From an uncultured Kiritimatiellota bacterium (GTDB taxonomy: Bacteria; Verrucomicrobiota; Kiritimatiellia; RFP12; UBA1067), in contig CAKUGW010000002.1 in NCBI GenBank assembly GCA_934654805.1, positions 8,722-72,721 of the forward strand: a DNA stretch of 64,000 nt. Reading direction: 5' to 3'. The translations under genes and the position numbers were made by a program. Positions within the stretch are counted from its first letter, which is position 1, and each line of letters starts with the position of its first letter. Under the pieces are notes generated by a model. That model worked only from the letters and a program-made list of their open reading frames with translations. It searched no databases and was not told where the DNA came from. This document shows, one piece after another, positions 1-9,296 of the stretch.

Positions 1-2
1 TC

Positions 3-1907
3 GGGCAGCCCGTCATCAAGGCCGTTTCGGGGAATTCGACTGTCCGGAACGCGCTTGACCTGCCGAGCGTCGTCCGCGTGGACGTGGCCGAGGGGGCGTC
101 GCTCGCGCTCAAAGGCGTCCTGACGGACGGCGGCCTGGAAAAGACGGGCAAGGGTCACCTGTCCATTGACAACCCCGCCAACGCCTTTGCGGCTGACATG
201 TCCGTGCGGGCCGGCTCGTTCGAGGCGACGCCTGAGGCGCTGGGCGCGGCTTCGGGCGCGCCGCGCGACTTCGCCGTCGGCAATGCCGCCGTGGCGATTC
301 GGGATGCGGACAAGACGGCCAAGGCCGTTCCGTTTGCCTTCGTCATGGCGGCGCAGACGACGGAAGCCGTCGCCGTCTCGACGGATGCCGACGTCACGTT
401 CGCGGCGAGTCCGCATTCGACCGGCGGCGCGCTGGTGAAGCTCGGCGCGGGCCGTCTCGCGCTCCAGGCGGCCGAGCCCGGAGACTACGCCTACGCCTTT
501 GGCGACGGTGCGCACGCGGCGACCGGCACGTTCGAGTCCCTGTCGCCAGTTGGAGACAAAGCCGTTCCGACGACGGGCTACACGGGCTTCAACGTGGCGG
601 ACGGCGAAGTCGCCTTTGTCGGCGCGCACGAGGCCTCGGAGGCGGCGCCCGTCTTCAAGATTCCCCACGGGATCCGCCTGGGGCTGAAGACGACGGCCGT
701 CTCGGCCGCGCCGGGCCTTGTGATTGACCGCTGCCGGGCGGTGGTCGGCGGGTTCTTCAAGCACATGCTCCTGGCGGCGGAGGCCTACACGGGCGAATAC
801 GCGCCCGAAGCCGTCTCGCCGTATCTCTTCGTCACGAACGGCGCGTCCGTCGAGGCCGACACCATCACCTGCGGCATGGCGGCGGACGCCGCCAAGGCGG
901 CGCTGGACGTGTCGCCGTTGGTTGAGGTCAAGGACGGCTCCAGCCTGTCGGTGTCCTCGATGGTCAATCTCTCCGTGCGGACCGGGTGTCGGGCGAAGTG
1001 GACGGTTTCCGGGGGGTCGGCGATCGCAACAGGCTACGGCGGCGGATTCCTCTGGAACGGCGGAGTTGACTTCACGCTGGACGCCTCCGACGCGACGGCC
1101 GACCGGCTGTCGATCGGCAACGACGCTGCCGGCACGTGGCTCGTGCGCAACGGCGGGCGGCTGAACGTGCGGAACGTCGAGTCGCGCGGCACGGCGACGC
1201 CCGTGACGCTTGCCTTTGACGGCGGTTTCTTCGCGCCGTCGGACGGTGACTGCGAGTTCCTGGTCAAGAACGCCTTGGACGTTCGGTTCGAGGCGCGGGA
1301 AGGCGGTCTCCGGCTGGCTGTGCCCGCGAGCCGGACATGGACGGTCCGGATGCCGGTCTCGGGCGCTGGCGGCCTCGTGAAAGAGGGGGCCGGCGCGCTT
1401 GTCGTCGGCACGGCGAAGACCGTCTCGCCAGACGGGACGGCGACGAACGACCTCGGCGTCGCGACGCTGGCCTGCACGGGGGTGACGCGCGTCAGGGAAG
1501 GCGTCGTCCGCCTGGAGCCGGGGAGCGCGGACGGCGCGGCGTTTGACGTTGCCGCCGGCGCGACGCTCGACTTGGGGGGCGGTGCGCACGCGATTTCCGT
1601 GACGGGCGCCGGCACGGTCGCGAACGGCGCGCTGAAGCGGGACAGCGTCCTCGGGCAGGGGACGGCCTTCTCGAATGTCGAGATCCGCAACGGCGTGCGG
1701 ATCGACGTCCGGGCATACGATGTTCCGAGCCGTCCGTCGGGGCTGGCGATCGGCGCCGTGTCCGGCACGACGACGGTCAGCGGTTCGCCGCGGCGGCTGT
1801 GGGGCGACGAGACGGCGGCGCGCTACCGCGGGCGGCTCAGGGTCGTCGACGGAACGCTTCTGCTGGACATCGTGGATCCTCCGGGGCTTGTCATCAGCAT
1901 CCGGTAG
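3..1907 (+). CDS. Beta-strand-repeat (autotransporter-type) surface protein, 5' end outside window
   Basis: The frame is open from the first bases, so this is the C-terminal 634 residues of a longer protein; GTG at 78 is merely the first start-like codon inside the window. Several segments match the autotransporter-associated beta-strand repeat pattern (GGLEKTGKGHLSI, GALVKLGAGRLAL, GGLVKEGAGALVV), with stretches of Gly/Ala/Thr/Val-rich sequence between them, as expected for a beta-helical passenger. No C-terminal beta-barrel is visible; the protein ends in a short hydrophobic tail, GLVISIR. It is probably secreted or surface-exposed and is followed 28 nt later by a glycan hydrolase gene. A role in adhesion or glycan binding is inference from the repeat class. 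The protein at 17822 has the same architecture and a related tail. Confidence 0.75.
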   Translation, partial: GQPVIKAVSGNSTVRNALDLPSVVRVDVAEGASLALKGVLTDGGLEKTGKGHLSIDNPANAFAADMSVRAGSFEATPEALGAASGAPRDFAVGNAAVAIRDADKTAKAVPFAFVMAAQTTEAVAVSTDADVTFAASPHSTGGALVKLGAGRLALQAAEPGDYAYAFGDGAHAATGTFESLSPVGDKAVPTTGYTGFNVADGEVAFVGAHEASEAAPVFKIPHGIRLGLKTTAVSAAPGLVIDRCRAVVGGFFKHMLLAAEAYTGEYAPEAVSPYLFVTNGASVEADTITCGMAADAAKAALDVSPLVEVKDGSSLSVSSMVNLSVRTGCRAKWTVSGGSAIATGYGGGFLWNGGVDFTLDASDATADRLSIGNDAAGTWLVRNGGRLNVRNVESRGTATPVTLAFDGGFFAPSDGDCEFLVKNALDVRFEAREGGLRLAVPASRTWTVRMPVSGAGGLVKEGAGALVVGTAKTVSPDGTATNDLGVATLACTGVTRVREGVVRLEPGSADGAAFDVAAGATLDLGGGAHAISVTGAGTVANGALKRDSVLGQGTAFSNVEIRNGVRIDVRAYDVPSRPSGLAIGAVSGTTTVSGSPRRLWGDETAARYRGRLRVVDGTLLLDIVDPPGLVISIR

Positions 1908-1935
1908 TCATCTGTCAGAACAGGAAAACAGAAAC

Positions 1936-4900
1936 ATGAAATCGGGGAAAACGAACAACATGAAAAGCATGTCATTGGTCAATTGGGGAATTGCCGTCGG
2001 TTGGGCGGCGGTCCTGGCGGCGGGGAGCGCAGCGGCGGCCGAATTCACGGGGAAGTCCTTTGCGGGCGCCAACGGCGAAATAACCCTTGACGAGAAGGGG
2101 CGTCTCGATTTCCGGGACAACGCGTCGAAGATCGAGGCGGGCTGGAGCGGGTTCGATCCGGCGGGGAAGTACATCTGCCAGGGCAGCGTGAGGAACGTCC
2201 GGCGAACGATCGACGCGGACGCCAAGCGCATTCGCGTGACGGGCGACCTGCCGGCGGGCGAGAAGAACGCCGCGCTCCCGCTTTTCGAGGAGCTGGCCTT
2301 CGCGCCGGACGGCCGGCGCGTGCGCGTCACGTTTCGGATCGGGACGCCGGAACGGCCGGCCAAGGGGTTTCGGTTCTATGCGGCCAACAGCTTCCGAAAC
2401 CGGAAACTGGGCGACGCCCACGGACGGGAGGTCTGGGCGGACGGCGAGAAGCGCAACGCGAACTTCAATCCCGCGCAGCGCAGGCGGTTCAACGTGGACC
2501 TGGGCGAGAGCCCTGCGGAGGTTCGCCTGTCGCTTGCGGCCGACCGCACGGAGCTGGCGTTCGTTCCCGTGGCCGGCCGCATCGGCGTGGCGCAGAACTG
2601 GGAAAAGCCGCAAGAGACCTATGACCGGTTCGAGGTGGTCTTTGGGAGCCCTGAGAATCAGGCCGAGATCGTCTATGACATCGATCTCGACCTGCCCCCG
2701 TCGCGCGAGGCTGCCGCGAAAGGGTACATCGTGAACGGCTTCGACTTCGGCCCTGCGGGCTTCAGGCTGCCGGACTTCAGCCGTAGCCCGAACCTGCTCG
2801 TGAACGGCTCTTTCGAGGACGGGCTGGCCTGCTGGCAGAACCGGCGCCCGAATCCGGGCACCGAAGGCGATTGGCCGGAAGGCTACGCCTGGCAGATCGA
2901 CGAGACGACCGCCGTGCACGGGAAGCGCTCGCTCCGCCAGTACGTCCACGGCGGGAACGGCAACATCGCCTCGTTCGCGTTCCCGGTGAAGCCGCGAACG
3001 AAGTACACGGTCAGCTTCTGGGCGAAGACCGACCTTGACGCGGCGGACGCGCCGGAGCTGGTCCTGACGGGCTGGACGCAGGCCTACGGGCCCTATGTGG
3101 ACGGAGGGAGCTTCGGCCGCCCCACGAAAGAGTGGAAGCGCTACACGCGCGTCTACACGACCCCGAACCGGCTCATCCAGGTCGCGCTTGGCATCGTCAA
3201 CCGCAAGAAGCCCGGACACGTCTGGTTTGACGCCGTCTCGTTCACGGAAGGCGAGACGCCGCCCGATCCCTACGTCTGCTGCGATGTCGGCGTCTCGCTG
3301 GAGACGACGGCGCCGATGCACACGGCGGACTGCGGCGGCATTCTCGGCGCGAAGCTGCGCGTGCGGTCTGCCGCGCCCGGCAAGGGCCGTGTCACGTGGA
3401 AATGCCGTGACGTCTTCAGGCGGACGCTGAAGAAAGGCGCGTTTGACGTGTCCCTGCGCGGCGGCGAAGAGCCGGCCTGGCGGGAGATGCCCGAGCTGGA
3501 GGGCTTTGAGCCGGGCACCTATGCCGTCGAGACGCGCCTGACCGGATTCGGCGAGCCGGCCGTCTTCTATTCGCGCTTTGCCGTGCTGGTCGACAAGTCC
3601 GGCCCGTTCAAGCACCGCACGCTGCTGAACGGCGTGGGAGGCGATCGCGTCATCGAAACGACGGAACGATTCCTGACCGCGTGCGCCAAGGCGGGCATGG
3701 GATCGGTCGTCGCGTTCCGGCCGCCGACGCGGAAGTGCTACGAGCGGTTCTACCGTCCGCTCGGCTACAAGATCATTTCGCAGATCCTGTGCGACGACAA
3801 GATGCCGTTCAACTGGGATCAGGAAAACTTTCTCGGCAAATGGAATGTCGCGCGCACGCGGCCGAACGGGCTGCCGACCATCCCCGACTCCGCCAAGCCG
3901 GAATTCGTGAAGTGCGGCTACGAAATGGGGCGGAAGTATCCGTACATCGACTGGTGGAAGACGGTCAACGAGCCGATGTACACGACGGAGGACGCGCGCG
4001 CGTCCGTCAAGGTCATGGGCTGGATCGCGGAAGGGCTGCACAAGGCCGATCCGCAGGCGAAGATGCTGACGCCCGATCCGGGCGCGGTCGACGAGTCGGT
4101 CGTCGAGTTCTGGAACGGCGGCGGCTCGGCGTACTGCTCGAACCCCGCCGTGCATCCGTACCGCGAGCATCCCGAACGCCCCGATCTCGACGCCGACATC
4201 CAGATGCTGAAGACGAAGTTCTCCAAGGACACGAAGATTCTCTTTACGGAAGGAAACCTGTTCTCGATGTTCGAGCTGCCGGAGAACAACGTGACGGCGA
4301 TCGGGCACGGGAAGGCGCTCGCCAGTTCGGACAGCTGCCGCCTGTATCACTTCACCTACGACATCGGCCTCGGCGAGAAGGCGTCCCTGGCGCACGTCAT
4401 GCGCTACCGGCTCGCGTCGTTCAAGCACGCCGACTTCGTGCTCGTCGACAACGACTGGAACTTCTGCGCGCCCGAAGTCCCGTTCATCGGGCTGGACATG
4501 GTCCCGTCCGCGCAGCTGTTCGCGATCAACACGCTGGCCAGTCTCCTGGGTGATGCAGACTTCAAGTGCGACATCCTTTTTGGCGAACCGATGCGGTGCT
4601 ACCTGTTCGAGGATGCCGAGAAACGTCCCGTGGCCGTGATCTGGAACTACGACATGAACGTGTTCACGGAGCCGCAGTTGGTCAGTTCGCTCGTCCTCGC
4701 CGGCCTGACCGAGCCGTTTGAGTTGTTCAACATGACGGGCGCACGGGAGAAGGTTCCCGAAAACGGGTTGCTCCCGGTTGACGGCTGTCCGCTGTTTTTC
4801 CGTGGCCAACCGGGGCGGCTCGCCGTCTTCAAGAAGCAGTTTGAGGCGTTGGATATGGTCGGTGGCGCGGTGCCTGACTTCCGCATCGAGACGGAAGTCA

Positions 4901-5829
4901 AGGACGCACGGCTCAATCTTCTTGTCTCGAATCTGCGCGCCAAGGAAAAGAACGGTCGCCTGACCGTCAAGGCGGCTGGACGGACGCTGCTCGACAAGGA
5001 CGTTTCGCTCGCGCCGCAGGGGAAGAAGACCCTGTCTTTGCCGCTGCCGGAAAATGTTGGCCGCACAAAGACGGTCTACACGCTGGAATTCCGCGCGCCG
5101 GGGAAAGAGCCGCTGTTCAAGGAGTTCGCCCTGGACCTGTTCAAGGCCCGCAAGGCGCCGGCAGGATTTGCGGCGGACGGCGACTTGGCGAAATGGGCCG
5201 ACGCGCCGGCTGTCGCGCTGTCGACCTATCGCGACTATCCGCCGCCGGCCAAGAGCAAGTGGTTCGGACAGCCTCTTTTCCGCAAGGGCGACGCCGACCT
5301 GTCGGCGAACGTGCGGGCGAAATGGAGCGAAAAGGGCCTTTACCTGCTCGTCGAGGTGACGGATGACGTCTATCATCCCGATCCGCGCGAAAACGTTCTC
5401 GCGTCGTACAACGGCGACGGGCTTCAGGTCTACCTCGACGTCTTCGGCGACGGGGAGCGGAACGCCGTGCGCGGCAGCTATGCGCCGGACGATCAGGCCT
5501 ACATGATCCGCTGCCGGGACGGCAAGACGGTCGAGGCCTACCGCGAAGTCGCGCCGTGGAAGCAGTTCGCGTTCACCCGCCCCGGCCCCGAACCGCGCAT
5601 CACGGGCACGTTTGTCAAGACGGCCGCCGGCTACGCCTTTGACCTCTTCTTCCCGGTGGAGGCGCTGCCGCCGTGGAACCCGAAAGCGGGCGAGGCGATG
5701 GGCATCTCGATACTCGTCAACGACAACGACGGCGACTATCGCAAGCGGGCCGCCCAGCTGAACGCGGGAGAGGAGCCCATGGGACGCCCCGGCATCTGGC
5801 CCTTGATGGTTCTGGAGGAGGGCCTGTGA
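1936..5829 (+). CDS. Secreted multidomain glycoside hydrolase (clan A-like TIM barrel) with carbohydrate-binding modules
   Basis: This is a secreted protein of about 1297 residues. ATG at 1936 follows AGGAAAA; an in-frame ATG at 1960 begins a cleaner signal peptide and is the alternative. Residues about 290-450 resemble a CBM4/9-type beta sandwich (VNGSFEDG followed by FSFWAKT-like strands). A TIM-barrel region follows with WWKTVNEPMY, giving a candidate acid/base Glu679, and ILFTEGN, giving a candidate nucleophile Glu772; this Asn-Glu plus later Glu layout is that of clan GH-A families such as GH39 and GH10. The last 230 residues look like a CBM9-type domain (ADGDLAKWADAPAV, then YNGDGLQVYLD). 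The exact GH family and substrate cannot be set by eye. It overlaps the next gene by 4 nt, so co-translation is likely. Confidence 0.75.
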   Translation: MKSGKTNNMKSMSLVNWGIAVGWAAVLAAGSAAAAEFTGKSFAGANGEITLDEKGRLDFRDNASKIEAGWSGFDPAGKYICQGSVRNVRRTIDADAKRIRVTGDLPAGEKNAALPLFEELAFAPDGRRVRVTFRIGTPERPAKGFRFYAANSFRNRKLGDAHGREVWADGEKRNANFNPAQRRRFNVDLGESPAEVRLSLAADRTELAFVPVAGRIGVAQNWEKPQETYDRFEVVFGSPENQAEIVYDIDLDLPPSREAAAKGYIVNGFDFGPAGFRLPDFSRSPNLLVNGSFEDGLACWQNRRPNPGTEGDWPEGYAWQIDETTAVHGKRSLRQYVHGGNGNIASFAFPVKPRTKYTVSFWAKTDLDAADAPELVLTGWTQAYGPYVDGGSFGRPTKEWKRYTRVYTTPNRLIQVALGIVNRKKPGHVWFDAVSFTEGETPPDPYVCCDVGVSLETTAPMHTADCGGILGAKLRVRSAAPGKGRVTWKCRDVFRRTLKKGAFDVSLRGGEEPAWREMPELEGFEPGTYAVETRLTGFGEPAVFYSRFAVLVDKSGPFKHRTLLNGVGGDRVIETTERFLTACAKAGMGSVVAFRPPTRKCYERFYRPLGYKIISQILCDDKMPFNWDQENFLGKWNVARTRPNGLPTIPDSAKPEFVKCGYEMGRKYPYIDWWKTVNEPMYTTEDARASVKVMGWIAEGLHKADPQAKMLTPDPGAVDESVVEFWNGGGSAYCSNPAVHPYREHPERPDLDADIQMLKTKFSKDTKILFTEGNLFSMFELPENNVTAIGHGKALASSDSCRLYHFTYDIGLGEKASLAHVMRYRLASFKHADFVLVDNDWNFCAPEVPFIGLDMVPSAQLFAINTLASLLGDADFKCDILFGEPMRCYLFEDAEKRPVAVIWNYDMNVFTEPQLVSSLVLAGLTEPFELFNMTGAREKVPENGLLPVDGCPLFFRGQPGRLAVFKKQFEALDMVGGAVPDFRIETEVKDARLNLLVSNLRAKEKNGRLTVKAAGRTLLDKDVSLAPQGKKTLSLPLPENVGRTKTVYTLEFRAPGKEPLFKEFALDLFKARKAPAGFAADGDLAKWADAPAVALSTYRDYPPPAKSKWFGQPLFRKGDADLSANVRAKWSEKGLYLLVEVTDDVYHPDPRENVLASYNGDGLQVYLDVFGDGERNAVRGSYAPDDQAYMIRCRDGKTVEAYREVAPWKQFAFTRPGPEPRITGTFVKTAAGYAFDLFFPVEALPPWNPKAGEAMGISILVNDNDGDYRKRAAQLNAGEEPMGRPGIWPLMVLEEGL

Positions 5830-8800
5830 GGCCGGTTGTCCTGTCCGGACTGCTCCTTGCCGCGCTTTCGTCAGCCGCTTCGACGCTGGAGGAGGACTTC
5901 GCGCGTCCCCCGCGCCACGCCCGGCCGCAGACGTGGTGGCATTGGGTGAACAACTGCGTCAACCCCGCCGCCATGCGCGTGGAGCTGGCGGCGATGGCCG
6001 ACGCCGGGCTGGGCGGCGTCCACCTCTTCAACGCGGGCTACGCCGCGTCAATGCCCGACTGGCCCGCGACGCCGTTCCTGTCCGAGGCGTGGAAAGACGC
6101 GCTGAGGACCGCGCTGGCGGCCTGCCGAGACCACGGGCTCGACTTTACCGCGCAGAACGGCGCCGGCTGGTCGGGCTCGGGCGGCCCGTGGATCGCGCCC
6201 TCGAACGGGATGCTGCAGGTGCGTTGCGCGGAGGTCCGCGTCGCGGGCGGGCAAGAGGCCGTCCTGCCCAGACCCGACCCGTCGGAATGGCCGCTGGCCT
6301 TCCCGGCGAAGGCGCCGCGCTGGTACGGGGATGTCGCGGCGCTGGCGTTCCCCGTGCCGGAGGCGTGCCTGTCCGAGGAGACGAATCTCGTGCGTTCCGT
6401 GAAGGTCAGGTGGCGCCGCGAAAAGGGGAAGAGGGCGCGCGTCCGCGCGTCGGACGACGGTCGCCGCTGGCGGACGGTCGCCGAGCTGGACGCCGGCGAG
6501 GCCCTGTACGAGTATGAAGACGACGCGGTCGACTACGCGCTGCCGCCGGTCCGCGGCCGTCATGTCAGGGTCGAGGCGGACGGGGGCGCGGTCGTCTCGG
6601 CCGAGTTCTCGTCCCGCCCCGTCCTGGGCAACCTGTCCGGCAAGACGGCGGCGAAGGCCGTGTCGGTCCCCCCCGGCGAGGCGGTCTCCGAGGAGGGTGG
6701 CGCGGCCGTCGACGCGCGGGACGTCAGGATCCTGGGGCCGGAGGCGGTGGATGCCGACGGCGCGCTGCGCTGGCGTCCGCCGGCGGATGGCCGTACGTGG
6801 GCGTTGCTGCGCGTCGGCCGCTGCACGACGGGGCGCGTGAACGACCCATCCCCCGACGGCGCGGCGGGCCCCGTCGGCGACCTGATGGACGCCGACGTGA
6901 CGCGGCGGCATCTCGACGCCTACTTCCGGCAGGTTCTGGACATCGGACGGGCCGTGGGCGGCGCGTGCGTCAAAGGCCTCCTGCTGGACAGCTGGGAAAG
7001 CGGAACCCAGAACTGGGCGCACGACCTCCCGCAGGAGTTCCGCCGCCGGCGCGGCTACGACCTGACGCCCTGGCTGCCCGTCTACGCGGGCTACCTCGTG
7101 GACTCGCGCGACGCGAGCGAAAGGTTCCTCTTCGACGTCCGGAAGACGTTGGACGAGCTGCTGCGCGAGCGCTACTTCGGCATCGTCGCGGACTTCTGCC
7201 GGGCGCACGGGCTTGAACAGTCCGTCGAGGGGTTCGCCTGCGGCGTGGGGACGTTCGCGGGCGATCCGATGACGCCGTATCTCGCCTGCGACGTCCCGAT
7301 GAGCGAGGGCGGGCAGGTCCGAGAGGCGCCGTCGGCCGCGCACCTGAACGGCGGCGCGCTCGTCGCCTGCGAGGCGCACACGTCGGCGGCGGACTGGAGC
7401 CTCGCGCCGCGCGACCTCAAGGCGGCGGAGGACGGGTGGTTCCTCAAAGGCGTCACGCGGACCGTCATCCACACCTACGCCCACAACGCCTTCCCCGAGC
7501 GGCGGTACCCCGGGCCCGCGTTCGGCGGCTTCGGCTTCTGCCTCCAGCTGGGGCAGGCCTGGTGGCCGCACGTGCGGCCCTGGACGGAGTACCTGTCCCG
7601 TTGCCAGGCCATGCTGACGCGCGGCCGCTTCGCCGCCGACGTGCTGGCGTTCACGGGCGAGGACCGCACGGGGCCGCTGGCCGGCTTCTACGGCGGGACC
7701 GACCGCCTGAAGGGGCTGCCGCCCGGCTACGACTACGACCATGTCCCGGGCGGATGGCTCGTGGAGAGCCTCGAGGCCGCGCCGGACGGCACGCTGGGCG
7801 GGCCGAGGACGGGGCGGTACCGGCTGCTGGTCTTGCGGGACTGCGACACGGCGCTGACGGTCGAGGTCGCGCGGAAGGTCCGCACGCTCGTCGCGGACGG
7901 CGGCGCCGTCCTCGGCCCGAAGCCGCGCAGGTCCCTGGGCGACCTGCCGCGCGCCCGGCAGAACGACGCGGAGGTCGCGGCCATCGCCGACGAGGTCTGG
8001 GGCGACTGCGACGGTCGGCGCGTGAAAAGCCGCGCCTACGGCAAGGGGCGCGTGTTCGCGGGCATGACGCCCGGCGAGGCCCTCGCGGCGCTGGGCGTCC
8101 GGCCCGACTTCGCCGCGCGCGGCCTGCGCGTCGGGGAGGAGGTCGCCGCCCTGCACCGGCGGGAAGGGGATGCGGACATCTATTTCGTCGTGCGGAAGGC
8201 GCGGGCGCCCGCCGGCTCGGAGATGGGCTTCCGCGTGACGGGGAAGAGGCCGAGGGTCTTCGACCCGCTGACGGGACGGATCGTGCCGGCGCGCGCCTGG
8301 CGGGTGGCGGACGGCCACACCTGGCTGCCGATGGTCGAGGGGGACGCGGAGGAGGCCTCGCGGTTCGTCGTGTTTGACGGGCCGGCCGATTCCGCCGCGT
8401 CGGCGGGGGCCGGCGAAGGCAACGAGGGCGCGCGCGCGGCCCTCGCGAACGTGAACGGCCCGTGGCAGGTCGAGTTCGACGGCCTCGGCTTCCGCCGCAC
8501 GGTCTCCGCAGACGGGCTCTTTGACTGGTCGAAGCAGGAAGACACCGAAATCGCCCACTATTCGGGCGTTGCGGCCTACCGGACGAGGCTGCAGGTCCCG
8601 GACGCCGTCCGGGACGGCCGGACGGTCCTCTCGCTCGGCCGCGTGGACGTCTCGGCGGAAGTCCTGGTCGACGGCGTTTCGGCGGGGATCGCGTGGTGCG
8701 AACCCTATGAGGTGGACGTGACGGAAGCGGTTTCCGGGAAGAGGGGCCAGACGGTCAGCCTGGAGATTCGCGTGGCCAACGCCTGGCGCAACCGCCTGAT

Positions 8801-9296
8801 CGCCGACGAGGCGCTCCCGCCTGGCCTGCGGAAGACGTGGACGTCCGCGTCGAACCTGAAGAAGGGCGACCCGCTTGCCCCCTCGGGGCTTCTGGGCCCC
8901 GTCCGCCTCCTGTCCGTCGAGCGCGTCGCGGGCGAGCGCGCCGGGACGGACGGCGCCGCGGCGTTCCGGGGCTTCGAGCTGACCGGCGCCGCCGAGCATC
9001 CCGGCTTCGTCGCCGAAGGCGTCGCGTGCGTGTTCCCCGTCAACCTGAAGGAGGGTGAGCGGCTGCTGTGCGGCCTTGACGGTCGCTGGCGGCTGCATGA
9101 CCGCGCGGGCGTCGTGCGCGCGGAGGGGCGACTGGCGGTGCGCCCGCCGCAGACGGCCGACTGCCGGGCCGTCGCCGTCAACGCGCCGCCGGGCCGTCTG
9201 CCGAGGCTGAGGGTCTGCCTCGGAGAAGGGAAAGGGAATGCACAGGAGAGGAAGGAAAATGCACAAGAAAGGAAAGGGAAAAATGAACAGCGGTAG
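5826..9296 (+). CDS. GH106-type alpha-L-rhamnosidase
   Basis: The start is GTG at 5826, overlapping the previous stop as GTGA, and it gives a signal peptide (RPVVLSGLLLAALSSAAS) and a 1156-residue protein. Immediately after cleavage the sequence has FARPPRHARPQTWWHWVNN followed by DAGLGGVHLFNAG, the N-terminal hallmark of the GH106 rhamnosidase superfamily, whose members remove alpha-L-rhamnose from plant or bacterial glycans. The length is usual for the family, with a catalytic barrel followed by a galactose-binding-like sandwich near residues 950-1060 (LSLGRVDVSAEVLVDG). The last 22 codons are a Lys/Glu/Arg/Asn/Gln repeat that doubles as the purine-rich ribosome-binding region of the downstream fucosidase; the genes overlap by 14 nt. 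Substrate is inferred from family. Confidence 0.82.
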   Translation: MRPVVLSGLLLAALSSAASTLEEDFARPPRHARPQTWWHWVNNCVNPAAMRVELAAMADAGLGGVHLFNAGYAASMPDWPATPFLSEAWKDALRTALAACRDHGLDFTAQNGAGWSGSGGPWIAPSNGMLQVRCAEVRVAGGQEAVLPRPDPSEWPLAFPAKAPRWYGDVAALAFPVPEACLSEETNLVRSVKVRWRREKGKRARVRASDDGRRWRTVAELDAGEALYEYEDDAVDYALPPVRGRHVRVEADGGAVVSAEFSSRPVLGNLSGKTAAKAVSVPPGEAVSEEGGAAVDARDVRILGPEAVDADGALRWRPPADGRTWALLRVGRCTTGRVNDPSPDGAAGPVGDLMDADVTRRHLDAYFRQVLDIGRAVGGACVKGLLLDSWESGTQNWAHDLPQEFRRRRGYDLTPWLPVYAGYLVDSRDASERFLFDVRKTLDELLRERYFGIVADFCRAHGLEQSVEGFACGVGTFAGDPMTPYLACDVPMSEGGQVREAPSAAHLNGGALVACEAHTSAADWSLAPRDLKAAEDGWFLKGVTRTVIHTYAHNAFPERRYPGPAFGGFGFCLQLGQAWWPHVRPWTEYLSRCQAMLTRGRFAADVLAFTGEDRTGPLAGFYGGTDRLKGLPPGYDYDHVPGGWLVESLEAAPDGTLGGPRTGRYRLLVLRDCDTALTVEVARKVRTLVADGGAVLGPKPRRSLGDLPRARQNDAEVAAIADEVWGDCDGRRVKSRAYGKGRVFAGMTPGEALAALGVRPDFAARGLRVGEEVAALHRREGDADIYFVVRKARAPAGSEMGFRVTGKRPRVFDPLTGRIVPARAWRVADGHTWLPMVEGDAEEASRFVVFDGPADSAASAGAGEGNEGARAALANVNGPWQVEFDGLGFRRTVSADGLFDWSKQEDTEIAHYSGVAAYRTRLQVPDAVRDGRTVLSLGRVDVSAEVLVDGVSAGIAWCEPYEVDVTEAVSGKRGQTVSLEIRVANAWRNRLIADEALPPGLRKTWTSASNLKKGDPLAPSGLLGPVRLLSVERVAGERAGTDGAAAFRGFELTGAAEHPGFVAEGVACVFPVNLKEGERLLCGLDGRWRLHDRAGVVRAEGRLAVRPPQTADCRAVAVNAPPGRLPRLRVCLGEGKGNAQERKENAQERKGKNEQR

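Noticed and set aside
1972..5376. 1134-residue minus-strand open frame opposite the first hydrolase
   Set aside because: GC-rich third-position shadow of the + strand gene; Arg/Val/Leu/Ala-rich with no domain, start context or promoter.
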